Source: a virus. Taken from it: a stretch of 57,424 nt of DNA. The notes under the pieces are model-generated. The model was not told the DNA's origin, did no database searches, and was given only the letters and a program-made list of their open reading frames with translations. The translations under genes and the position numbers were made by a program. Positions 7,473 to 15,235 of the stretch are shown piece after piece (the stretch's first letter is position 1; each line of letters starts with the position of its first letter). The stretch spans positions 1 through 57,424 of the IMG/VR virus record IMGVR_UViG_3300038825_001534; one strand, written 5' to 3'.

Positions 7473-7639
7473 GATTCATTAACAATCTTACTACTGTAGT
7501 TGCTGGATTCAAATCTAGGTCCTTGACGCACCCTGTTAATGTTATACTTATCAATATAGCAATCAGGACAATGATAAATTTTTTTTTCAATAACAACTGC
7601 ATCTTTTTTACAATATTTGCATTTAATTTTTCTTTTCAT
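7469..7639 (-). CDS. zinc-ribbon protein, 56 aa
   Basis: The protein starts MKRKIKCKYCKKDAVVIEKK and continues HCPDCYIDKY. This gives two CxxC knuckles about 16 residues apart, the hallmark of a zinc ribbon. The basic tail suggests nucleic acid binding. The ATG at 7639 was chosen because it is close to the end of the upstream gene; an upstream start at 7675 would add 12 residues. Similar peptides are common among phage replication genes. Confidence 0.6.
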   Translation of the reverse strand: MKRKIKCKYCKKDAVVIEKKIYHCPDCYIDKYNINRVRQGPRFESSNYSSKIVNES

Positions 7640-7880
7640 CTTTTTTATCTTTAAGATGTCTAATCTCAAGATCACAATAATGTTTAATTTTTTCTAAATC
7701 TTGAATTGGGTTTCCTTTAAGTAAGTACCTACAAACATATTTAATTATATTAGCTTGCAATGGATTTAAATTATTTTTTCTTATAAAGGTCCATGGTTGA
7801 ATAACAAATTTTTTGTAGTGAGATCCTCCAACTTGTCTACCATCTGGAAATGCTTCATCAAATAGATCTTTATTTGTCAT
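7623..7880 (-). CDS. DUF3310 protein (T7 gp1.7-like)
   Basis: The 85-aa protein contains VGGSHYKKFVIQPWTFI, NPLQANIIKYVCRYLLKG and LEKIKHYCDLEI, the signature of DUF3310. That family includes phage T7 gp1.7, a nucleotide kinase, and relatives of unknown role in nucleotide metabolism. The gene lies between the UvrD-like helicase (10-nt overlap) and the zinc ribbon, consistent with DNA replication. Confidence 0.85.
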   Translation of the reverse strand: MTNKDLFDEAFPDGRQVGGSHYKKFVIQPWTFIRKNNLNPLQANIIKYVCRYLLKGNPIQDLEKIKHYCDLEIRHLKDKKDEKKN

Positions 7881-9513
7881 TTTTCTCCTGTATGTAAACT
7901 AAATAATCTTGTCCAATAGGATAATTAAACTTATAGTCAGATCTAAGTAAATGTAAAGTTTTTCTTGCTCTAGTTACACCAGTATACCAAACCTTACGTT
8001 CATCACTTTTTTCTTGTTTATTTTTGTTAGCATAATCAGAGGGGTAATTACCTTTACTATATAAAACAACATGATTTGCTTCTCCACCTTTTACAGAGTG
8101 TATTGTATCTATAGTAATTAGTGGATCTTTATCTAACTCTTTTTGGCCATATCTTCTTAACAATCTTATAAAATGTCTTATTTGTCTAGGTTTAAAATTT
8201 CTTCGTAAAATCCAATACCATGGCTTTGTTTTTTGATTATCTTCTAAAGTTAAACCACACCATTCTTTCAAAGTTTGAAAATCATATTCTCTAAAATCTG
8301 GTTCACTTCTCCAAAATTTATCTAATCTATATGCAGGGTCTTCAAGCTCTCTAATATATTTATACATATTCCTTGCAGCCTTTTTATCTATTTTTTTATT
8401 ATTAGTTATGGCTGTCCATGCTTTTATTGACTCCCATTGCTTTTGGTCAAAACACTTAGTCCCTTTATTATCTTTGTAATATAAGCCTGCATCTTTAGCT
8501 AACATTCTTAATTCATTTACTGTCTCATTGATTCTACCCAATATGTACCAATCCTCATTAAATTTTTCAAAAGGTATTTCTTTAAAAGATAAATAAGCTT
8601 TTACATAACCCTTGGACCCACCAGGTAAATATTCTTTTTCTTCACTATCGCTTATACCCCTCCTAATCACTTGAGAAAATTTATGTATAGCCTCTCCAAA
8701 TCTTTGAGTTCTTCTTAGTTTTACTTTTCGACCTGGAAAAAATTTAGTAAAGTATTTAGGATCAGCTCCGTTCCATTTGTAAATAGCTTGATCGTCATCT
8801 CCTGCCAAATATATTCTATCTACTTTAGGTGCCATCTTATAAATGACTGACCATTGTAATGGTGTGCAATCTTGTGCTTCATCTAATATTAAAACTTTTA
8901 ATGATGGAAAATCTATTTCTTTTATTGCTCTTTCAATCATATCATCGAAATCTATAAACGATCTTTCTCCACCACCTGTTTTATAATGTTCATAAGTGCT
9001 TATCTTTCTAAGAAATACGGTTAAAGAATCTCTTTTATAACTCTCTAATTTATAAGCTTCTTCAGGACTTATTAATAAATTTCTTGCTTTACTATATACA
9101 CCCAAGGACCAATCTTTATACATAAAGTTATCATCTGCTAATCTTTTATCACTTGTCTTTATAACTTTTGTTTGTAGTGCAAAATCAATCGTACAATCTT
9201 TTGGATCAAAAACTTCTTCTGGAAAATATCTTCTGCAATAAGTATGTAATGTTTTAAATCTAGAAAAATCATCTGTATTATATTGTGGAAAAGATTCCAT
9301 TGCTCTTCTCACTGCAGTGTTAACAGCTTTATTTGTAAATGATAAATAAGCTATTTGTTGAGGTCTAACACCTTTTCTTAAATAATTTTTTAAAACTTTT
9401 TCTATTAAAGTATAAGTCTTACCTGTACCAGGGGGACCAAATATTTTTATTGTTTTGTGGTAAAGTTTTTTTAATATTTTAAGTTCTAAACTTTCCTGTG
9501 TGGAATTCATCAT
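7870..9513 (-). CDS. UvrD/Rep-like superfamily 1 DNA helicase
   Basis: A 547-aa helicase. Walker A is FGPPGTGKT at about 25-33, followed by the motif Ia region YLSFTNKA. Walker B is LILDEAQD and motif III is LAGDDDQAIYKWNGAD. Motif V is TIDTIHSVKGGEANHVVLY and motif VI is VWYTGVTRARKTLHLL. It should translocate 3'-5' on ssDNA and unwind DNA at the fork or in recombination. It overlaps the primase gene by 35 nt. No DnaB-like helicase was seen in the window, so this protein may be the replicative helicase (inference). Confidence 0.95.
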   Translation of the reverse strand: MMNSTQESLELKILKKLYHKTIKIFGPPGTGKTYTLIEKVLKNYLRKGVRPQQIAYLSFTNKAVNTAVRRAMESFPQYNTDDFSRFKTLHTYCRRYFPEEVFDPKDCTIDFALQTKVIKTSDKRLADDNFMYKDWSLGVYSKARNLLISPEEAYKLESYKRDSLTVFLRKISTYEHYKTGGGERSFIDFDDMIERAIKEIDFPSLKVLILDEAQDCTPLQWSVIYKMAPKVDRIYLAGDDDQAIYKWNGADPKYFTKFFPGRKVKLRRTQRFGEAIHKFSQVIRRGISDSEEKEYLPGGSKGYVKAYLSFKEIPFEKFNEDWYILGRINETVNELRMLAKDAGLYYKDNKGTKCFDQKQWESIKAWTAITNNKKIDKKAARNMYKYIRELEDPAYRLDKFWRSEPDFREYDFQTLKEWCGLTLEDNQKTKPWYWILRRNFKPRQIRHFIRLLRRYGQKELDKDPLITIDTIHSVKGGEANHVVLYSKGNYPSDYANKNKQEKSDERKVWYTGVTRARKTLHLLRSDYKFNYPIGQDYLVYIQEKNDK

Positions 9514-11032
9514 CCATCTCCGATACTGCTTTAGTTTGTTTTGATTTAGTTGCCTTTTTATAGTCTACAAATTTAGGCATCTCTACTGACCACACATTTT
9601 TAACTCCTTCATGATAATCTATACGTTCACAACCTAATAAGTGCATAGCCTCTGCTGCACTTTTAAATGTTTTATCGTTACCTAAAAATTTTTCAAAAGT
9701 AATTTTTTTAAAATAACAGACATTTGTTTTAGAATCTAAGACAACATAATTATCTTGCAGTTTATCAAAGTCATCTTCTTCAATGTGGCTTTCAAAAAAC
9801 TTTTTAAGAAAATTATATTTTTCCTCTCCAAGTGTATCTTCAAATTTCATCTTTTGATTTTCAACTGCTTTCTTAACTATAGTGGACATAAGCATCTCAA
9901 AAGGGGATGGCCCACTTCTTGGTCTAGGTAATGTGACCCAATAAATTCCATAACGTAAAAGTTTTACTCTAAAAGATTTTTCATCCTTCATATCCTCCGG
10001 GCCAATAATAATTTTTTCGCCTTGGAAAATAAAAGAATATTCTATTGATTTAGTGCTTCTAATAAACTCTATTTCTTCAAAATCATCGATTAAATCTGGA
10101 ACCTGTGAACCAATACCAAGTTTACGAAACTTACATAAATCTTTATTACATATAGGTGTAATGGCTCCAAGCTTAGGTGGACATTTATAATTATAATCTT
10201 TTTTAATTACAGATTTGGCAACAGAGTTTTCTACCTCTCTAGGGTCCATCGGTGTAACAAAAATTTCTTGATTTCTTTTGAGAAGAATTGTTCTCATATC
10301 TTCAATATTTATTTTACCGTCTGTTTTTTTCATTTCTAAAACACCAACATTGTAAAGTAAGTCATTTCTATGATTGCCAGACCACTTATCCATTATCATT
10401 TTTTGAACACATGGTGGATAGTGTTTCCAGTCTTCCTCTGGTTCATATTCTTTTACTTTAATGTTTTGCAAATCTTCTAACGATAGTGTTTTTCTTTTTA
10501 TAATTTCTAAAAACGTTCCTATTAAAACTGGTGTATTAGATTCATTATATGCAAATTCAGTTGTTGCGTTCATATTAAAATAAGGCATATTCATACACTT
10601 ATTCATAGGAAATACTTCTAATGCTTGAAAAAAATTTTTATTCCATTCATGCAATTTTTTCAAAACATCTTTTACTGGATACCAATCTTTTAAAAATAAA
10701 AATAAATGTAGACCACCAGATTTAGATCTTACTGGCACCAAGGGTAATTGATTGTCTCTAAGTATATCTATAACTTTTTTTTGAGAATAGTCTTTGTAAC
10801 TTTGAGGATCGATATCAATACATCCCCATTTACAAAGATCTTGTTTTTCTGGTTTGATACCTATTCTTCTTTTACCTTGTAAATGTTCCTTCCAAATTTC
10901 TAATGTGACAGGTTCGTGGACCGTGAGTGTTTGGCCAACAGTCTTACCCCGTTCATCTACCTCCCCTGTAAGAGAGGTAGTGATGAACAGTTCAGAATTA
11001 CCCTCAAATATTTTTAAGAGTTGCTCCTCCAT
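9479..11032 (-). CDS. AEP-superfamily DNA primase
   Basis: A 517-aa protein. WGCIDIDPQSY at about 69-79 gives the catalytic DxD (Asp73, Asp75). VRSKSGGLHLFLFL at 101-114 gives the SxxxH nucleotide-binding motif of archaeo-eukaryotic primases. The segment YPPCVQKMIMDKWSGNHRND, followed by a helical region, resembles a PriCT domain. CNKDLCKF adds two cysteines. The C-terminal half is probably an accessory or helicase-contact region. It synthesises primers for PolA. It sits directly upstream of the helicase with a coupled overlap. Confidence 0.85.
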   Translation of the reverse strand: MEEQLLKIFEGNSELFITTSLTGEVDERGKTVGQTLTVHEPVTLEIWKEHLQGKRRIGIKPEKQDLCKWGCIDIDPQSYKDYSQKKVIDILRDNQLPLVPVRSKSGGLHLFLFLKDWYPVKDVLKKLHEWNKNFFQALEVFPMNKCMNMPYFNMNATTEFAYNESNTPVLIGTFLEIIKRKTLSLEDLQNIKVKEYEPEEDWKHYPPCVQKMIMDKWSGNHRNDLLYNVGVLEMKKTDGKINIEDMRTILLKRNQEIFVTPMDPREVENSVAKSVIKKDYNYKCPPKLGAITPICNKDLCKFRKLGIGSQVPDLIDDFEEIEFIRSTKSIEYSFIFQGEKIIIGPEDMKDEKSFRVKLLRYGIYWVTLPRPRSGPSPFEMLMSTIVKKAVENQKMKFEDTLGEEKYNFLKKFFESHIEEDDFDKLQDNYVVLDSKTNVCYFKKITFEKFLGNDKTFKSAAEAMHLLGCERIDYHEGVKNVWSVEMPKFVDYKKATKSKQTKAVSEMDDEFHTGKFRT

Positions 11033-11040
11033 AAAAAATA

Positions 11041-11850
11041 TTAAAAGGGTACGCCTTCTTTACTATTATTTCCTTGTGCTTGATTATCTTGTGTAAAATC
11101 TACTTTACCGAAAATATCACTCTTCATAGCACTTTGGTAAAACGCTTGAGTTGTTTCTAATAATTTTAAATTTTCTTGTGTATTTAAAAATTTATCAAAC
11201 TCAACAACCCAACCATACCAAGAGTTTTGTGAATTAGACTCTTTTGTGGTTGTAAGTCTATAAGCAGTTGACCATGATGGTGGATTAAACATACCATTTT
11301 TACCTTGTGCTCTTCTAGACATAATCATTGAATTCCATGTCTTAGATTTTTTCTTTTGCGTAGATTTCATGGTAATTAATGCTTGTTCCATTGGATGATA
11401 ATTTTCATCTAAAATATAAACAAAATGATTACCAGTATCTTCAATATAGTTTCCGTTTTCTAATCGGTCTTTATTATCAGCACCTCTAGTTGTTTGGGAC
11501 ATAATAGCAGGGTCAGTATGTATATTTACTGGTCTTCCTGGACTGTCTCCCTTATCTTTCCATTCATTAAAAGTATTTATGTAAAGACAAGGCACTACTA
11601 TTACACCTTGTTTACCTTTCCAAACTTTACCTGATGTTTCACTCCATATGTCTCCTTGCTTAGCAGTTTCAACATACTTACCATCAGTTTCATCTAAAAC
11701 TGGAGAGTTAGCATAAAGTATTTTTAGGATTGGTAATTTTTGATCTCGAGCAGTTACATACTCTTGACCTTGGCCTGCCATCTCTTCTAAATTTATTTGA
11801 GATGGAAGGTTATCTTTTTTAGTCGTCATCGCTTTTTCTTTAGTGATCAT
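11041..11850 (-). CDS. conserved replication-region protein, possible ssDNA-binding protein
   Basis: The 269-aa protein is of a type I recall from marine podoviruses, with YVTARDQKLPILKILYANSP and CLYINTFNEWKDKGDS. Its end, NSKEGVPF, resembles the hydrophobic tip of SSB proteins, but the usual acidic run is weak. The position between primase and the next replication protein supports ssDNA handling. No OB-fold signature is obvious to me, so the function is inferred from context. An alternative start is MTTKKDNLP at 11829. Confidence 0.7.
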   Translation of the reverse strand: MITKEKAMTTKKDNLPSQINLEEMAGQGQEYVTARDQKLPILKILYANSPVLDETDGKYVETAKQGDIWSETSGKVWKGKQGVIVVPCLYINTFNEWKDKGDSPGRPVNIHTDPAIMSQTTRGADNKDRLENGNYIEDTGNHFVYILDENYHPMEQALITMKSTQKKKSKTWNSMIMSRRAQGKNGMFNPPSWSTAYRLTTTKESNSQNSWYGWVVEFDKFLNTQENLKLLETTQAFYQSAMKSDIFGKVDFTQDNQAQGNNSKEGVPF

Positions 11851-11852
11851 GA

Positions 11853-12398
11853 TTATTCCTTCGTGGTTATTTTAGTTTTATTTGCTACATAAGTACCAAA
11901 CAATTCAGATGGAACATCTTTTCCAAGATCTTGAATTTGCTCTCTAACAAATCCTCTTAACGTACTTGGATGTACTGATGTTTTCTGCTGCACTGCAAGG
12001 CCTTTTTGTTTCAGCTCCTCTACAAGTGCTTTAGCTTCATTGTCTTGTCTCATACCAAATTCTAAAGAAACTTGGTTTTTGATCATGTCTCCATGACCAT
12101 TGTCTCTAAGCCAATTGAAAGCTTCTTCACTTTTAGATGCCGGTATTCTAGCTGAATAGAATGGCTTAACCTCGACAGATGAACCATCTGCTAGTTTAAG
12201 CATTGAGATACCAGCTTGTTGCATTAAGTTTGGAATTGTTTGCTCAGAAAGTGTAGTTTCAACTTCTTTCAACTTTTTTAATTCGCCTTCAGTCGTTAAA
12301 ATTTTCTTCTGAGTTTCCAATAACTTATTGCAAGAATTGGCAATGTCTGATGACATGCCAGTATCTATCGATACGATAGATTCTGCTTCTAAGTCCAT
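11853..12398 (-). CDS. conserved replication-region protein, 181 aa
   Basis: This is the first gene of the leftward replication operon. Its ATG is preceded by a strong AAGGAGG site. Residues 25-60 form a coiled coil. The remainder has VEVKPFYSARIPASKSEEAF and STLRGFVREQI, which look conserved-domain-like, but I cannot name the family. The operon that follows is ssDNA-protein candidate, primase, helicase, DUF3310, oxygenases and polA. Confidence 0.65.
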   Translation of the reverse strand: MDLEAESIVSIDTGMSSDIANSCNKLLETQKKILTTEGELKKLKEVETTLSEQTIPNLMQQAGISMLKLADGSSVEVKPFYSARIPASKSEEAFNWLRDNGHGDMIKNQVSLEFGMRQDNEAKALVEELKQKGLAVQQKTSVHPSTLRGFVREQIQDLGKDVPSELFGTYVANKTKITTKE

Positions 12399-12471
12399 AA
12401 GAACCTCCTTGTAGCCGAATCAATATATTATTAGTTTGATTTTTGCAAACAAATAATTTAAATAATTCTGC
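12399..12471. promoter_or_regulatory. divergent intergenic region
   Basis: These 73 bases separate the leftward replication operon from the rightward SNF2-like helicase gene, so both promoters must lie here or within the gene ends. It is very AT-rich and contains the AAGGAGG ribosome site of the minus gene at about 12402-12412. I could not call -35/-10 boxes with confidence on either strand. Confidence 0.5.
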
Positions 12472-13878
12472 GTGTATAACTATAAAACAAAACCATTTAA
12501 ACATCAAAGACAGTCGTTAATTGAAGGAGCCAAGCCACTCAACTTTGCATATTTTATGGAAATGGGAACAGGTAAGACAAAAGTAGCTATTGATAACGCT
12601 GCCTATTTATTCCAACAAAATGAAATAAAATTTGCATTTGTTATTGCCCCTAATTCAGTTTACCAAAACTGGAAGAAAGAAATAAATTTTCACTGTCCAG
12701 AATCCACTAATATATATATTTGGAAAGTAACAAAAGATAAAACATTTAAATTAGATCCTCAAAAACTTACATTTATTCTTATGAATGTTGAAGCATTATC
12801 TCATGCCTCTGGAAAAAAATGGCTTGAATATAAGCTACTAAAACATGGTAAAAGTAGTATGATTATTTTAGATGAAAGCACCACTATAAAAAACTTAAAA
12901 GCATCAAGAACAAAAGCCATAATAAAATTAGGGAAATTAGCTAAATATAAGAGAATTTTAACTGGTTCTCCTATTACTAAATCTCCTTTAGATTTGTTTT
13001 CACAATGTGCTTTTTTAGATAAAAAATTATTAGGCTATGAAAATTATACAGTTTTTAAATCAAGATACGCAGTTATGTATAGTATTGAAAGAGGTGGCTA
13101 TAACATACAGATACCAAAGTATTATGTAAATCTTGAAGAGCTTGAATATAAGTTAAAAAATTTTTCTTATAGAGTTAGAAAAAAAGATTGTTTAGATCTA
13201 CCCCCAAAACAATATGTCCAAAGAATGATTGAATTACCAGATGAACAAAGAAAAGCTTATGAACAATTAAAGGCCAATGCTCTGATTGTTTTAAAAGATG
13301 ATGAAGTATCTTATAATAATAAACTTACTGAATTACTTAAATTGCAACAAGTAGCTAATGGTTTTTTAAAAACAAATGATGGAAAGATAGTGAATTTCAA
13401 ATCGAATGCTAAATTAAAAGAATTAATGAGTATATTGGAGGAGAGTGAAGATAAGTGTATTATATGGGCTAATTACGTACATAATATAGAAATGATTAAA
13501 AAAAAATTAGAGGAGACCTATGGCAAAGATTCAGTGGTTTCGATATACGGAAAAGATTCAGTTGAAGTTCGTAACAATGCTGTTGAAAATTTTCAGCATG
13601 ATGACGGATGCCGTTTCCTCGTTGGCAACCCTACTGTTGGTGGTTATGGTCTTACCCTTACTGCTGCTAAGTATGTTATATATTTTAGTAATTCTTACAA
13701 TTTGGAAGTCCGTTGGCAAAGCGAAGATCGTGCTCATAGATATGGTCAAGACTCTCAAGTCACATATATAGATCTTATAGCAACAGATACTATTGATGAA
13801 ATGGTATTACATAATTTGGAAAATAAAATTAAATTGTCTGCTGAGACTCTTGGGGAACAGGTTCAGAAGTGGCTTTAA
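12472..13878 (+). CDS. SNF2/DEAD-like superfamily 2 helicase
   Basis: A 468-aa ATPase. The Q-like HQRQSL is at 11-16, Walker A MGTGKTKVAI at 31-40 and motif Ia is VIAPNSVYQNWKKE. The DExx box is IILDESTTIKN and motif III is LTGSPITKSPLDLF. The C-terminal lobe has VGGYGLTL and motif VI with SEDRAHRYGQDSQV. Phage members of this group act as DNA translocases in replication or recombination. It starts at GTG; a downstream ATG would lose the Q and Walker regions. It is one of only five plus-strand genes here and ends tail-to-tail with the next gene, overlapping by 50 nt. Confidence 0.92.
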   Translation: MYNYKTKPFKHQRQSLIEGAKPLNFAYFMEMGTGKTKVAIDNAAYLFQQNEIKFAFVIAPNSVYQNWKKEINFHCPESTNIYIWKVTKDKTFKLDPQKLTFILMNVEALSHASGKKWLEYKLLKHGKSSMIILDESTTIKNLKASRTKAIIKLGKLAKYKRILTGSPITKSPLDLFSQCAFLDKKLLGYENYTVFKSRYAVMYSIERGGYNIQIPKYYVNLEELEYKLKNFSYRVRKKDCLDLPPKQYVQRMIELPDEQRKAYEQLKANALIVLKDDEVSYNNKLTELLKLQQVANGFLKTNDGKIVNFKSNAKLKELMSILEESEDKCIIWANYVHNIEMIKKKLEETYGKDSVVSIYGKDSVEVRNNAVENFQHDDGCRFLVGNPTVGGYGLTLTAAKYVIYFSNSYNLEVRWQSEDRAHRYGQDSQVTYIDLIATDTIDEMVLHNLENKIKLSAETLGEQVQKWL

Positions 13879-14314
13879 TTTCTAAGGTGCATATGGTGTC
13901 ATTGTGTTGAGATCCATGATTTACTAATAAAATTTTTTCTATTTCAAAACCATTCTTTTTACCGATACCACCTGAGTTCCAACCAAATGAAATTACCTTA
14001 CCATTTGGTTTTATTATTCTAGCTATTTCTTTTTTACAATTAGACCAATAACTATTATTCATGGGGTGATCTAATGATAGACCATTACTATGATACATTT
14101 CTTTTAGTTGACGTTGAGAATATGGTGGATCAAACACTAGACTTAATTTTGAGTTATTTTTAATTTTTTTTAAGTATGTTATTGCATCTTCTTTAAATGG
14201 ATAGGGAAAAGGATCTACATAATCTGATCCTAAATTTTCTTTTATAAATTCTTTTATTGGTTTTATTTCAAACGTTCGATGGTTTGGCATCGCCCAAACT
14301 CTTTTTATCATCAT
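13829..14314 (-). CDS. DPPY-type DNA methylase-like protein lacking motif I
   Basis: The 161-aa protein has LVFDPPYSQRQLKEMY (motif IV, DPPY, of N6-adenine and N4-cytosine methylases). A later strand pair includes GKVISFGWNSGGIGKKNGF and ILLVNHGSQHNDTICTLE. No FxGxG SAM-binding motif I is visible. It is therefore either a minimal methylase-like protein using another SAM site or a non-catalytic relative. It overlaps the exonuclease gene end by 47 nt. MPNHRTFEIKP at 14290 is an alternative start. Confidence 0.65.
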   Translation of the reverse strand: MMIKRVWAMPNHRTFEIKPIKEFIKENLGSDYVDPFPYPFKEDAITYLKKIKNNSKLSLVFDPPYSQRQLKEMYHSNGLSLDHPMNNSYWSNCKKEIARIIKPNGKVISFGWNSGGIGKKNGFEIEKILLVNHGSQHNDTICTLEIKATSEPVPQESQQTI

Positions 14315-15011
14315 GATATTTTCTCACTCTTATTAGCCACTTCTCTTCATATTCTTTTAATTTTGCCTCGTTCATCTTAAACTCTTGATAGATCACATCT
14401 TTAGTGCAAACACAAATAAGTCCTTGTTCTATAGGGCCATATTGTTTTTTATGAGCTAATGAGTATGCGGCTATTTGATAATAATAATCTTCTACAAATT
14501 CTTCACGTTTAAGTTTATTAGATTGTTTGAAGTCTATTATGGTTGGTTTATCTGCATAGACTCCTACTACGTCAGTAGATCCTGCCCATCTATCTTCATA
14601 AGATAAGCTCACTTCATTACCCCATACAGTTTGTAATGATTCTAAATTACTAATTATTTCATGAGCCATCATTCGTGCCTGTGCTCCTTCAGGAGAGAGG
14701 TTTAGGTATCCACGACCATCTATGTAGTTTTCAAGCACATAGTGCATCTCCGTGCCTCTGAGGGCCGCTAATGAGGTGATTCTAGCTGCCTCTTGATATC
14801 CCACTCTTTCTCTCCAAGCATCTAATCCTGCTTTCTTTTCTGCAGATTGAGTAGCTGATAAAATTGTTGTAACACTTGGTATTTTTTTGTTACCTACATT
14901 ATAGGTCCGTGAGCCGTCTTCCTCTTGTCTTGTATACTTCTTATAGTTGTATTTATTTTCTCTCTTAAGATCAGTAATAAAAAATTTATTATTTTGTTTT
15001 ATAAGACGCAC
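14268..15011 (-). CDS. PD-(D/E)XK exonuclease (Cas4/RecB-like)
   Basis: A 247-aa nuclease. RGTEMHYVLENYI gives the helix with the first acidic position. GSTDVVGVYADKPTIIDFKQ gives the catalytic D...DxK core, and EDYYYQIAAYSLAH gives the QxxxY motif. Phages with this enzyme use it to degrade host DNA and process recombination ends, as T7 gp6 does functionally. It is the last gene of the replication block before the structural genes begin. Confidence 0.88.
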   Translation of the reverse strand: MRLIKQNNKFFITDLKRENKYNYKKYTRQEEDGSRTYNVGNKKIPSVTTILSATQSAEKKAGLDAWRERVGYQEAARITSLAALRGTEMHYVLENYIDGRGYLNLSPEGAQARMMAHEIISNLESLQTVWGNEVSLSYEDRWAGSTDVVGVYADKPTIIDFKQSNKLKREEFVEDYYYQIAAYSLAHKKQYGPIEQGLICVCTKDVIYQEFKMNEAKLKEYEEKWLIRVRKYHDDKKSLGDAKPSNV

Positions 15012-15019
15012 ATGGTCTT

Positions 15020-15235
15020 TTAATTTAATTTTAATATAAGAGCAACAACAATTCCTATTAATGTAGTAATAATAAATGCAGAGCTAGAAATCATTATTTT
15101 TTCTAGTTTATGGATATCTTCATGTAAATCTTTAATTTTTTTATTAGTTTCTCTTTGCATGATAAGACAAAGTTTTTCATGATCATCAATACGTTGATGA
15201 GCTAAAGAATCTTTATGTGTTGACTTTCGTGGCAC
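15020..15235 (-). CDS. small C-tail membrane protein, XhlA/holin-like
   Basis: The first 45 residues are charged and helical (DLHEDIHKLEKIM). They are followed by one hydrophobic segment, SSAFIITTLIGIVVALIL, and a short LKLN end. This layout matches hemolysin XhlA-like phage proteins and some holin accessories. It starts at GTG with a strong GGAGGG site 8 nt upstream, inside the end of the 804-aa internal protein gene. A role in lysis is inferred. It lies far from the endolysin gene. Confidence 0.55.
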   Translation of the reverse strand: MPRKSTHKDSLAHQRIDDHEKLCLIMQRETNKKIKDLHEDIHKLEKIMISSSAFIITTLIGIVVALILKLN

